Below, in pieces: positions 23,375 through 30,888 of a stretch of 32,101 nt of DNA (the stretch's first letter is position 1; every line of letters begins with the position of its first letter). The notes beneath the pieces are model-generated. The model searched no databases and was not told where the DNA came from. It saw nothing but the letters and a program-made list of their open reading frames with translations. Source of the DNA: CAYZSU01 sp964480565 (GTDB taxonomy: Bacteria > UBA10199 > 2-02-FULL-44-16 > JAAZCA01); NCBI GenBank assembly GCA_964480565.1, contig CAYZSU010000022.1:1-32101 (forward strand), read 5' to 3'. The translations under genes and the position numbers were made by a program.

Positions 23375-24388
23375 TTAAATTTTTTCAATTAACTTATCAT
23401 CAAATGCATTTGTCATTTCTTGAAATCCAAGAAAAAATAAACCGATCGCAATCCATATGATTGATCGAATACGCCTGGCAAGTTGGATTGCAATGCCGAT
23501 GGCTGGGTCAAACCCCATAAGATACATGCTTGCGCCATAGGCACCTTCTAGAATTCCAATGGCTGCAGGCACAAATGAGAACACAATATGCACCATGGGT
23601 GCCAATGCTGTTAAACTGATTGCAGAGAAAAATGTAAAGTCAGGGGATATCAACTTTCCAAATGCGTATATTTCCAACACACCCAAACAGCGTCCAGAAA
23701 TATGTGCGAAGAGTGCTAATAAAAACCCTGTATGATTGTTATTGTAGAAGTCTACAATATGGCGATCAAGTTCTGTAAATCGATGCAATGTATGTTCTGA
23801 AAACTGTTGTTTAATGCGTAAGCGTTGACAGAGATTGAGCAGTAATCCAAAAATACCTCGGCGTTGATGGATAATTACAAAAATAGTAAATGCGATGCAT
23901 GCAATGAGTGCAATGGGAATGCCATATCGAATATTCGCAGGAAATGGCGCATGGGATAAAAAACCAATGGAAATACCAATGAATACAATAAATAAAATAG
24001 CTATTGTGTGCAGTGTTCTGTCAACAACAACTGCTGCTGCACGCTGTGTAAATGGAAAATACTTTCTGAGTAGGTAAATGCGCAATGGATCGCCTGCAAT
24101 AAAATTTAATGGAGTTAATGTATTGACGGCTTCGCCTGTAATTTTTATTTTAAATAAATTCCAAAATGGCATATGAGTTTGAAATATTCGAAAACATTGC
24201 TGCCATGCGAATGTGAATAATGCATAAAATGATATACTGATTGTAAGGATAGGGAGGGCTTTCCAGCCAAGTTGTGTGATCAAGTTTAAAATATTTGCAA
24301 ATCCAATTTTTTGAATCAATATGAAAAATAAACCCATTCCTAATAGTAATGATATATAGCGTAGTACTTTGCTTGGACCTTGCTTCAT
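23375..24388 (-). CDS. LPG-synthase-TM-like integral membrane protein (UPF0104/AglD2-type)
   Basis: The 337-residue polytopic inner-membrane protein has about eight hydrophobic helices. It has features of the lysylphosphatidylglycerol-synthase transmembrane (flippase-like) family: FAWQQCFRIF, the KITGEAVNTLTPLNFIAGDPLRIYLLRK motif split across a loop (~82-109), AAVVVDRTLHT, and the C-terminal PAAIGILEGAYGASMYLMG. It lacks the soluble aminoacyl-transfer domain of MprF, so the likely role is lipid translocation or binding. The start overlaps the nucleotidyltransferase stop by ATGA, tying it to that pathway. Family members often accompany lipid or glycolipid synthesis genes. Confidence 0.82.
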   Translation of the reverse strand: MKQGPSKVLRYISLLLGMGLFFILIQKIGFANILNLITQLGWKALPILTISISFYALFTFAWQQCFRIFQTHMPFWNLFKIKITGEAVNTLTPLNFIAGDPLRIYLLRKYFPFTQRAAAVVVDRTLHTIAILFIVFIGISIGFLSHAPFPANIRYGIPIALIACIAFTIFVIIHQRRGIFGLLLNLCQRLRIKQQFSEHTLHRFTELDRHIVDFYNNNHTGFLLALFAHISGRCLGVLEIYAFGKLISPDFTFFSAISLTALAPMVHIVFSFVPAAIGILEGAYGASMYLMGFDPAIGIAIQLARRIRSIIWIAIGLFFLGFQEMTNAFDDKLIEKI

Positions 24389-25104
24389 AAATAGGGCTCC
24401 ATTTTTCTTAATTCATCTTCCGTATAAGAGAGGTCGGATTGAGTGTCAATTTCAAACCATTTGTCACCGCTTGCATCGACGGTATGAATTGGATGTGATT
24501 CATTTGCGAGTTGATCCAGCACCATTTCTACATAGGCGTGTCGATTATTTGTTTTTGCAATGGATGTCGCCATGTTTTGGTATGCCGCTAAGCTATCTTT
24601 TTTGCAAAACGTCATGCCAATATAACCACCATCAAAATCAGTGAGTTGTTTTGAAATAGTAGTGATTTGCTTGTCTGAATTTAATTTGATTTTCATGTCA
24701 TCAGCGCCAAGCTGCCTATCAAAATCACATATAGCGGATATGCCTGTTGCATGAGTAATTATATGATTTAGAAATGATTTGGGATAAATATGATCGGTAT
24801 TCATGATGAGAAGGTCATCGTGAATATCATTGATAGCGGCAAGCATGCTAAAAAAATTGCCATCCTTAAAATCAGCATTATGTCGGATGTGTATATTCGA
24901 ATGCGTATCGCTTAGATGCTTTGCCACTTGGTCGTGGCAGTATCCCGTAACAACAAAGCGGTCCGTAATATTAGGATGTGATGTAAATTGTAGTGCATAG
25001 TCAATCAATGGTTTGCCACATACTGAAATCAATGCTTTGGGAATGTGTGTAGTTTTTTCTTTTAATCGGCTGCCAAGTCCGGCCGCTAGTATAATAACTT
25101 GCAT
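24385..25104 (-). CDS. NTP transferase, phosphocholine cytidylyltransferase-like
   Basis: The 239 residues belong to the sugar-phosphate nucleotidyltransferase fold. The catalytic loop LAAGLGSRLKEKT is at residues ~6-18, followed by PKALISVCGKPLIDY with the conserved Lys23. The acidic metal motif is NTDHIY (~116-121), in place of the usual D-x-D-style DGDV/NSDV, and a late WFEIDTQSDL matches the family's (W)xEIDTxxD end. These features resemble LicC-type phosphocholine and inositol- or aminoethylphosphonate cytidylyltransferases more than hexose enzymes. It probably makes a CDP-activated head group for the CDP-alcohol transferase two genes upstream. Overlaps the membrane-protein gene by ATGA, and the HAD gene lies 5 bases upstream. 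Substrate unknown. Confidence 0.82.
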   Translation of the reverse strand: MQVIILAAGLGSRLKEKTTHIPKALISVCGKPLIDYALQFTSHPNITDRFVVTGYCHDQVAKHLSDTHSNIHIRHNADFKDGNFFSMLAAINDIHDDLLIMNTDHIYPKSFLNHIITHATGISAICDFDRQLGADDMKIKLNSDKQITTISKQLTDFDGGYIGMTFCKKDSLAAYQNMATSIAKTNNRHAYVEMVLDQLANESHPIHTVDASGDKWFEIDTQSDLSYTEDELRKMEPYL

Positions 25105-25109
25105 GAGGC

Positions 25110-25754
25110 TTATCCTTTTATATGAAGTTTTAATTCTGATAGGGAGTCAATAATAATATCGTTTGGGAATTTTTTTAAAAATGCATTTCTTGAAAAAGTA
25201 CCTGTTTTGCCAATAAATGTCATGCCATAATCATGCGCGCGAACACCGTCTTGAATAGAGTCGCCAATAAATGTCATATGGTTTTTTTTCAATGAAAATT
25301 GTGTTTGAATATAATTGAAATGATCGATTCCTTTGGCAAATCCAGGCTTAAACCCAAGAATCATATCAAATGGCAATTGGAGTTTTTCAATATGTGCATC
25401 CACTAAGCTTTGGAAATTATTGGATGATACAATTGTAAGTACGTGGTTATTTCTTAAATACGTCAATGTATCATGCGCATCACTAAATGCTCCTTTGTCT
25501 AAATAAAGGGTTTCTTTTATTGTTTCAAATTCATTGGCAGTGCGATCATTATTTGTATGATTGGGATAGAGTTTTTCAAGTTGTTGAAAAAAAGGAATGC
25601 CCGATGTTTCCAGATATTTTTGGCGCGCATTCATGTGAGATATATCATAGTATTTTGGCATGACCTCGGATGCAATGTCAGCAAATGCGTGCATGGAGTC
25701 GATGATGGTGCCATCCATATCAAAAATAAATGCTTGTGTTAATGATTGTGTCAT
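25110..25754 (-). CDS. HAD-superfamily hydrolase (phosphatase-like)
   Basis: The 214 residues are a haloacid dehalogenase-type phosphatase with an alpha-helical cap. Motif I is FDMDGTIID (Asp12 nucleophile, Asp14 acid/base), motif II is IVSSNN (~108-113), motif III is the Lys near GFKPGFAKGIDH, and motif IV is FIGDSIQDGVRAHDYG. It resembles phosphoglycolate phosphatase-like enzymes. It sits one base after the stop of the CDP-alcohol transferase and 5 bases before the nucleotidyltransferase, so it likely acts in the same pathway, for example by removing a phosphate from a head-group precursor. Exact substrate unknown. Confidence 0.85.
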   Translation of the reverse strand: MTQSLTQAFIFDMDGTIIDSMHAFADIASEVMPKYYDISHMNARQKYLETSGIPFFQQLEKLYPNHTNNDRTANEFETIKETLYLDKGAFSDAHDTLTYLRNNHVLTIVSSNNFQSLVDAHIEKLQLPFDMILGFKPGFAKGIDHFNYIQTQFSLKKNHMTFIGDSIQDGVRAHDYGMTFIGKTGTFSRNAFLKKFPNDIIIDSLSELKLHIKG

Positions 25755-25755
25755 A

Positions 25756-27075
25756 TCAATCCTTTATTGATGATAGTTGTGAGTTGTGCTCTTCCACAAT
25801 GCTTAAATAGGTTAATATAATTGCTGCGACTGTTGTAGCAAATGCTGTAATATATAACCAGAAATATAATAGATTGAATACGGCGAGCACTAAAAATAAA
25901 AATGAGAATACATCTTTTTTGATTAAATATTTGCTATACTTTAAAAATATCATCACATATTCTGGATATCCCGTTAGTTTATCAATGAACTCCTTTTCAT
26001 AGGTTACTAAGCTGGCAGATGTTCCCAGTTTTTTTAGAAAACGAACCATCCAAAAGAAAATAATGGATACGCTGATAGCAACAATGCTACCAAGGACAAA
26101 TGCAATATAGGAGTGTGTGTGTCGCCAATATCCTGCAATTAAACCAACTAAAAAACTTGCTAATGATAAGTTGTCAGAAACGGTATCTATGTATTGCCCA
26201 AATTTAGACCCTCGAAATGTAAGTTTGGCAACTTCGCCGTCACAACCATCAATAATGGATGCGGTTTGGAATAATATGGCGCCCAACAGGATGATTGAGT
26301 AATTGTGTCCATCTGCCACAAACACTCCTGAAAAGATGCCAATCAGGATATTAAATACAGTGATGGCGTTTGGGCTAATCCATAGTTTGGATAAAATGAG
26401 GCTGATCGGCAATGAAATACGTTTATTGATATACTTGGCAACAGGTCCACCGGTGGCATGGCGTATGGTTTCTTGAAGTGCTTTTTCCGCCACAATGCGT
26501 TGACTATGATGGGTGAGTAAAAATGTGCTGCATTTAGCAGGTTTATCAATGGGGACAGGATCGGATTTATCGAGTAAAAAATGCAAACATGCTTCAATAG
26601 CGCGGGGTTTTGTTTTTACAAATGCAAGTAGTCGATGGGTTAGTTTTTTGCTAATACGATAAAATGGAATAGGATGCACGCCTTCGCGGCATACGATCAT
26701 ATCAGTGCTTATCTGGCTGTCTTGAATTAGCTGGGTTGCAACGCTTGCATCGTAAATTAAGTTGCTATTGATAAGAAAAAAATAATCATTCACTTGTAAG
26801 AGCAGCTCATTGATGACATTCTCGTCAATGGCATACGGATCTGTATAATGGATATAGTTGATTTTTGGAATATTGTCATTGTAGCGATTGAACGTGTGCT
26901 TGATTTGCGCGTGTTGGGATTTTGCAATGAGCAATGTGATTTCATTAATTCCCGATTGATATAATGTCATTGCATGACGCACAATCAGCGCAATGCCGGC
27001 CACTTTTTTTGTGGCCATGCTCATGGCTTCTGGCGTATCAGAGGGTACGTAGAGTACTGCAGTTGTTTTATTCAT
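25756..27075 (-). CDS. CDP-alcohol phosphatidyltransferase with a degenerate N-terminal nucleotidyltransferase domain
   Basis: This 439-residue two-domain membrane enzyme has a C-terminal CDP-alcohol transferase (~215-435) with several membrane helices. The signature DGCDGEVAKLTF...FGQYIDTVSD is at residues 276-301; all four Asp are present, with Lys in place of the usual Arg after the Ala. The N-terminal part (~1-205) resembles the nucleotidyltransferase domain of bifunctional inositol-phosphate cytidylyltransferase/DIPP-synthase proteins (VAGIALIVRHAMTLYQSGI). Its glycine-rich GxGxRL loop and early Lys are replaced by PSDTPEAMSMATKK, so this domain is probably inactive. The separate gene at 24385-25104 keeps those residues. 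It is first in the operon and divergent from the radical SAM gene. It probably transfers a phospho-alcohol from a CDP-linked donor to an alcohol acceptor. Confidence 0.85.
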   Translation of the reverse strand: MNKTTAVLYVPSDTPEAMSMATKKVAGIALIVRHAMTLYQSGINEITLLIAKSQHAQIKHTFNRYNDNIPKINYIHYTDPYAIDENVINELLLQVNDYFFLINSNLIYDASVATQLIQDSQISTDMIVCREGVHPIPFYRISKKLTHRLLAFVKTKPRAIEACLHFLLDKSDPVPIDKPAKCSTFLLTHHSQRIVAEKALQETIRHATGGPVAKYINKRISLPISLILSKLWISPNAITVFNILIGIFSGVFVADGHNYSIILLGAILFQTASIIDGCDGEVAKLTFRGSKFGQYIDTVSDNLSLASFLVGLIAGYWRHTHSYIAFVLGSIVAISVSIIFFWMVRFLKKLGTSASLVTYEKEFIDKLTGYPEYVMIFLKYSKYLIKKDVFSFLFLVLAVFNLLYFWLYITAFATTVAAIILTYLSIVEEHNSQLSSIKD

Positions 27076-27191
27076 AAATAAATTGCCAATATGTAATAGG
27101 TGTGGGTTATGTATGTGCGTACTAGTTTATAAAAAACAGATGTGAGGTACCGAAAACGATTTATCTTGTAAAGCGCTAAACGCGATACTTT

Positions 27192-27220
27192 TTGAGTTGA
27201 ACGTATATCATAACTATGAT
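27192..27220 (+). promoter_or_regulatory. strong sigma-70-like promoter of the radical SAM gene
   Basis: TTGAGT (27192-27197), a 17-base spacer and TATGAT (27215-27220) make an almost ideal promoter. It lies 46 bases before the ATG at 27266, in the divergent region shared with the CDP-alcohol transferase operon. Confidence 0.65.
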
Positions 27221-27265
27221 ATTTGCGATTTTCAAAAATAATCACTCTTATTCTGAAAGAATTTT

Positions 27266-28219
27266 ATGACACAACCATCCAAATCAAAACTTCATGGACT
27301 GTATTATTATTTACGCTGTCAATGGCGCAATCACCCTGTATTATTAAACTTAGAATTTACAAAGCATTGCAATGCGAAATGCGGTTTTTGTAGTTGTTGG
27401 CAGGTGGATTCACCGAATGAAATGCCAGATTATGCGCCGATTATAAAAGCGTTTCGGCCAGTGGTTGTCTCCATCTCAGGTGGCGAGCCGTTAATACGCA
27501 AAAACTTCGATGAATTGATTGCCAAGATGCGACCCTACTGTCATTATATTGTATTTATTACCAATGGCGCACTATTAAATGAGTCAACAGCCGATCGATT
27601 ATCCAAAGCAGGTGTCAATCAGATTAGTATTTCATTGGATTATTTGGGAAAAGAGCATGACAATACGCGTAAAATTGATGGATTATTTGATCATGTATCC
27701 AAAATTATTCCTATGTTGACGGCCAAGGGGATGAATGTTGTGTTAAATACCATTATTATGGATTCCAATTTGGATCAGGTCATTCCAATTGCGCATCAGG
27801 CTAAACAATGGAATGCGAGCGTATCCTATTCGGCATTTTGTACCTTAAAGAGCCATACAGAGGATGGTATGGTGGATGATGCACGAATTCAGCAATTGGA
27901 TGAGGTAGTCAGTGAATTAAAATCATTAAAACGCGTGCTTAAAAATATAAAAAATTCGGATTATTATCTAGCACAGGTGACTAGATATTTTCAAAAAGGC
28001 ATTATTTCCAATTGTCAGGCAGGTTTTAAATGGGTGCAAGTCACGCCGGATGGCTATATTCAGCAATGTTCTGAAATGCCACGAATTTGTCATTATTCCG
28101 AATATGATCATTCTAAAATGAAAAAAGTTGCTTGTGCCAAATGCTGGTATGCCTGTCGTGGGGAGTCAGAGGCCCCTCATTTTAATCCACAACGCATTCG
28201 CGAATTATTAAGTCTTTGA
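27266..28219 (+). CDS. radical SAM enzyme with a C-terminal Cys-rich region
   Basis: The 317 residues include the CNAKCGFC cluster motif (Cys35, Cys39, Cys42), which binds the 4Fe-4S cluster that cleaves SAM. SISGGEPLIRK (~69-79) follows for SAM binding, then the TIM-barrel strands FITNGALL and QISISLDYLG. The C-terminal part has further cysteines (SNCQAGFKW, QQCSEMPRIC, and CAKCWYACRGESEAPHF), consistent with a SPASM/twitch-like auxiliary cluster. The general shape is like HpnH/MoaA-type members that act on small molecules or lipids. It has its own strong promoter and is divergent from the CDP-alcohol transferase operon, suggesting it modifies the same lipid or head group. The AT-rich leader lacks a strong ribosome site. 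Reaction unknown. Confidence 0.85.
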   Translation: MTQPSKSKLHGLYYYLRCQWRNHPVLLNLEFTKHCNAKCGFCSCWQVDSPNEMPDYAPIIKAFRPVVVSISGGEPLIRKNFDELIAKMRPYCHYIVFITNGALLNESTADRLSKAGVNQISISLDYLGKEHDNTRKIDGLFDHVSKIIPMLTAKGMNVVLNTIIMDSNLDQVIPIAHQAKQWNASVSYSAFCTLKSHTEDGMVDDARIQQLDEVVSELKSLKRVLKNIKNSDYYLAQVTRYFQKGIISNCQAGFKWVQVTPDGYIQQCSEMPRICHYSEYDHSKMKKVACAKCWYACRGESEAPHFNPQRIRELLSL

Positions 28220-28220
28220 G

Positions 28221-28350
28221 ATGTTATCCTCATGTACTAGAATGGTGTTATATTCATGTATTCAGTGGTGTCGTCTTTATGCACTGAATGGTGCCATCCT
28301 CATGCGCTAGAATGATGTCATTCTCGTGCACTAAACGATGTCATCCCCGA
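28221..28350 (+). repeat. degenerate ~24-bp tandem array
   Basis: Six consecutive units of 23-24 bp start at 28221, 28245, 28268, 28291, 28315 and 28338. Consensus halves are (A/G)TGTCATCCTCATGC and ACTAGAATG. Two further units lie at 28484-28507 and 28508-28530. The last unit of the first block runs into a hairpin, ATCCCCGA (28343-28350) with TCGGGGAT (28362-28369). Confidence 0.65.
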
Positions 28351-28390
28351 GGCGGTGTTGATCGGGGATCTGGGTGTTCGCAATGACAGG

Positions 28391-28470
28391 TTCGTCATCG
28401 CGAGAGGCCCGACGGGTAGGGTGGCGATCCAGTCCAGAAAAACTTTGTCACTTCATCCCTTGAAAATGAC
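28391..28470. repeat. GTCATCGCGAG palindromic repeat, copy B
   Basis: It starts TTCGTCATCGCGAGAGGCCC, continues GGTGGCGATCCAGTCC, and ends TCACTTCATCCCTTGAAAATGAC. This is the same element as at 8387-8466, with the right arm more decayed. Confidence 0.65.
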
Positions 28471-28579
28471 ATAGTATGACTACATGCCATCTTCATGCAC
28501 TAAAATGATGTCATTCTCGTGCTGTGACACGGGGATCTAAAAACTCCTATTTTTCAACAACCCCATTATGGCTCTATTT

Positions 28580-28608
28580 TTGCATACCTTTCTTAGTAAG
28601 TAGATAAA
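28580..28608 (+). promoter_or_regulatory. candidate promoter of the lipoprotein gene
   Basis: TTGCAT (28580-28585), a 17-base spacer and GATAAA (28603-28608); TAAAAT at 28605-28610 is an alternative -10. GAGGAG follows at 28622-28627, and the ATG is at 28633. Confidence 0.45.
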
Positions 28609-28632
28609 ATGATACTTAAATGAGGAGTTTTT

Positions 28633-30825
28633 ATGACTATATGTAATCGATCGGTCAAATTTTTGACATATGTTGGTCTCATTTTATTCATTGTGTCAGT
28701 ATCTGCATGTCATTCGAGATACCTTGGGGATGAGGATCTTCTGCAGGAAAGTCTATTAGATGATGGTCTGTGGGGAGAGACTGATCTTGTAGGTCCAAAT
28801 CCAGATGGTGATTTGGGTGGTGAAGACCTCGGTCCAGATCCTGATGGTGATTTTGATCCTGATGGCGGTGGTGATTTGGGTGGTGAAGACCTCGGTCCAG
28901 ATCCTGATGGTGATCTCGGTTCTGATAGTGATGGTGATTTGGGTAGTGTGGAACCCGATTCAGATGGTGATTTGGGTGAAGCTCTTGAAGGCAATCCATT
29001 GCATTTAGATCTTTTAGATGAGGATGTCATACTCGAAATAATATCTAGTCGAAATAGGGATGGAATTCTTCAATATCCAGCTGATAATGATCATCAGGTT
29101 GATCCGATGGAACCCGATTCAGATGGTCCTTTTGTTCCGCATATTGTTGATGAAGGGATTCATTTAGTACCTGTCGGTGCAGCGGATGTAGGCGATAATC
29201 CAAATGTGCCAGAACCTGATCCAGCACAAGACTTAGAGGGCGCTGCTGAACGCATTCTTGCTGCTCGTGAGGCTCGCGAAGCTCGCGAAGCAGAACGTGT
29301 TCGTCAAGAGGCGATTCAAGCGGAGCTTGATGGACAAGCGGCAGATTTGGGTAGACGTGTTCAGGCTGATCTGGATAATCACGCAGCAGAAGAAGCTGCA
29401 CGTGTTCAAGCTGAAATCGATGCTGAGTATCGTGCGGCACAGGATTGGTTAGCAGCTCAGTTGGAAGAACGACAAGAGGATGGCATACCAGAAAATCTTG
29501 CTGGGTCAGAAGGGCAAGTTGATCCAAGGTCAGAAAGGTCAGACCCAGCTTTTCCAGTATTTGATCCTGATATAATTCAGCAGGAAAGGGATAGTACTGT
29601 AGTTGGTTTTCAAGAATCTATACCAGTTCAAGTCTTGAATGGTGCGGATGTAGATCAAGCACGATCCTGGTTAGCACAGCGTGAAGCTGAGAGGGTGGAT
29701 AGAGCTGCAGAGGCTCGTCGTGCCTCTGCAGCTCGTAGACGAGAGGCTTCGCATAGAGCTGAGATGGAACGATTTTTAGACGCAAGTGAAAGAGCAGAGG
29801 CTAGTAGTGAGAAAATTACAGAAATTACAATTGTAATGAAAACAGGTCGTAAATCAGAATTAAGTTTTAATCAATCTGGGCATTATCCACGTATTAAATT
29901 TGCAGATGCAGATGTGAATTTAAATACATCAGACTTTCGTAGAGAAAGTGTTGATTATAATAGCTCTATAAATAGTTTTGTGATCTCAAACGATGATGTT
30001 TATAGATTAACCAAGCAGAATACAAAATACTTTAGCATTTGTTTGCCACGTCAGGATAGTGATCATCCCTGGCATTTAGACAGACTTAAGATTTTGGCTA
30101 AATTCGGAAATACAGATTATAATAGTTATATATATAGCAATCCACAGGTGAATCGTATTTTATTTCCAGGCGAATGTGCAAAATTCAGTTATAGGGATAC
30201 GGTTGTTTCTGTAACTATAGGGACCGCAGATAGTGCAGATGCTGGAACAGATCAAGGTATAATGCTTGGATTGAAACGAAATGGAATTGCTTATGATTCA
30301 GAGGATATTGGTTTAGTCAATGATAATGGTTTAGACTATAAGTCAATAGTTCCACATATGACTGATCTTTATAATCGAGCTGAGTATTCATACTTATATA
30401 TGGATTGGGGAGGTGAGGATGACTTTGAAAGGAACAGCCATGCTCGGTACTATGCGACAATATATGATGGCGATCCGTTTATTCAAAGACACCAAAATAA
30501 TGCCGGTGAAATGAATGAATTCTATGATACTGAGGTAGCGATGCTGTATAATAATCCCTCTTGTGATTCAGGAGGGTGTGCTTACAGTTATTCCTGGATT
30601 ATGGATGAAAGTAAGTTTGGAGTTGTTATTTTTCATCCAGGTGATTATCGAGAGGACAATGGGTTTTTAAATAAAGATAGCTGTGCATCTATTGATTCAA
30701 GGTTTGGATTTCGTGTTGATCAAGCTGATTATAGAGTGAATGCGGATAATAGATTTCAAAGCAAAGAATTGCCTGCTTCAATTTTTATGCAAGAAGGAAA
30801 ATGTGAGGGTTGGAAAAACTGGTAA
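28633..30825 (+). CDS. large Asp-rich repeat lipoprotein, function unknown
   Basis: The 730 residues start at an ATG with GAGGAG 5 bases upstream. Residues 1-25 are a lipoprotein signal with lipobox VSVSAC (Cys26), so the mature protein is lipid-anchored. Residues ~43-117 are Asp/Gly-rich repeats such as GGEDLGPDPDGD and GSDSDGDLG, resembling calcium-binding DxDxDG loops. Residues ~205-285 and ~343-392 are Ala/Arg/Glu-rich and probably coiled coil (REAREAREAERVRQEAIQ). From ~395 to the end is a globular domain I do not recognise, rich in Tyr/Asp/Asn, with Cys pairs (PSCDSGGCAY, NKDSCAS, EGKCEGW) that may form disulphides. A PLAT-like beta-sandwich is possible from VMKTGRKSEL. It is monocistronic: repeats before, strong terminator after. 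Most likely a surface or periplasmic lipoprotein. Confidence 0.75.
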   Translation: MTICNRSVKFLTYVGLILFIVSVSACHSRYLGDEDLLQESLLDDGLWGETDLVGPNPDGDLGGEDLGPDPDGDFDPDGGGDLGGEDLGPDPDGDLGSDSDGDLGSVEPDSDGDLGEALEGNPLHLDLLDEDVILEIISSRNRDGILQYPADNDHQVDPMEPDSDGPFVPHIVDEGIHLVPVGAADVGDNPNVPEPDPAQDLEGAAERILAAREAREAREAERVRQEAIQAELDGQAADLGRRVQADLDNHAAEEAARVQAEIDAEYRAAQDWLAAQLEERQEDGIPENLAGSEGQVDPRSERSDPAFPVFDPDIIQQERDSTVVGFQESIPVQVLNGADVDQARSWLAQREAERVDRAAEARRASAARRREASHRAEMERFLDASERAEASSEKITEITIVMKTGRKSELSFNQSGHYPRIKFADADVNLNTSDFRRESVDYNSSINSFVISNDDVYRLTKQNTKYFSICLPRQDSDHPWHLDRLKILAKFGNTDYNSYIYSNPQVNRILFPGECAKFSYRDTVVSVTIGTADSADAGTDQGIMLGLKRNGIAYDSEDIGLVNDNGLDYKSIVPHMTDLYNRAEYSYLYMDWGGEDDFERNSHARYYATIYDGDPFIQRHQNNAGEMNEFYDTEVAMLYNNPSCDSGGCAYSYSWIMDESKFGVVIFHPGDYREDNGFLNKDSCASIDSRFGFRVDQADYRVNADNRFQSKELPASIFMQEGKCEGWKNW
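28810..28914 (+). repeat. 42-bp exact direct repeat within the lipoprotein gene
   Basis: Bases 28810-28851 and 28873-28914 are identical (both encode DLGGEDLGPDPDGD), separated by 21 bases. A 19-bp repeat, GGAACCCGATTCAGATGGT, also occurs at 28950 and 29109. The periods are multiples of three, so slippage or recombination would change the repeat number without shifting the frame. Confidence 0.8.
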
Positions 30826-30845
30826 TAATGTTCTTACAGTTATAC

Positions 30846-30877
30846 AAAAATGGCCCAGTTACTGGGCCATTTTTTTT
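30846..30877 (+). terminator. strong intrinsic terminator after the lipoprotein gene
   Basis: ATGGCCCAG (30850-30858), loop TTA, then CTGGGCCAT (30862-30870), with AAAAA before and eight T after. This is a canonical rho-independent terminator, and the A-run on the other side would also let it work leftward. It ends 11 bases before the next start codon. Confidence 0.9.
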
Positions 30878-30888
30878 CATGACAAATC

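Larger units (their letters stand above)
28220..28632. other. gene-free interval made of tandem and palindromic repeats
   Basis: This is 413 bases between the radical SAM gene and the lipoprotein gene. They contain two blocks of a degenerate ~24-bp repeat, a GGGGAT hairpin, a GTCATCGCGAG-type palindrome, a solo hairpin-family end (CCTATTTTTCAACAACCCC at about 28547-28565), and the promoter of the next gene. No coding potential is seen. Confidence 0.6.

Noticed and set aside
28688..29030. Antisense Pro/Ser- and His-rich open frames opposite the lipoprotein gene
   Set aside because: They are the complement of the Asp/Gly repeats; the low-complexity composition has no stops by chance, and the sense gene has a lipobox, ribosome site and terminator.
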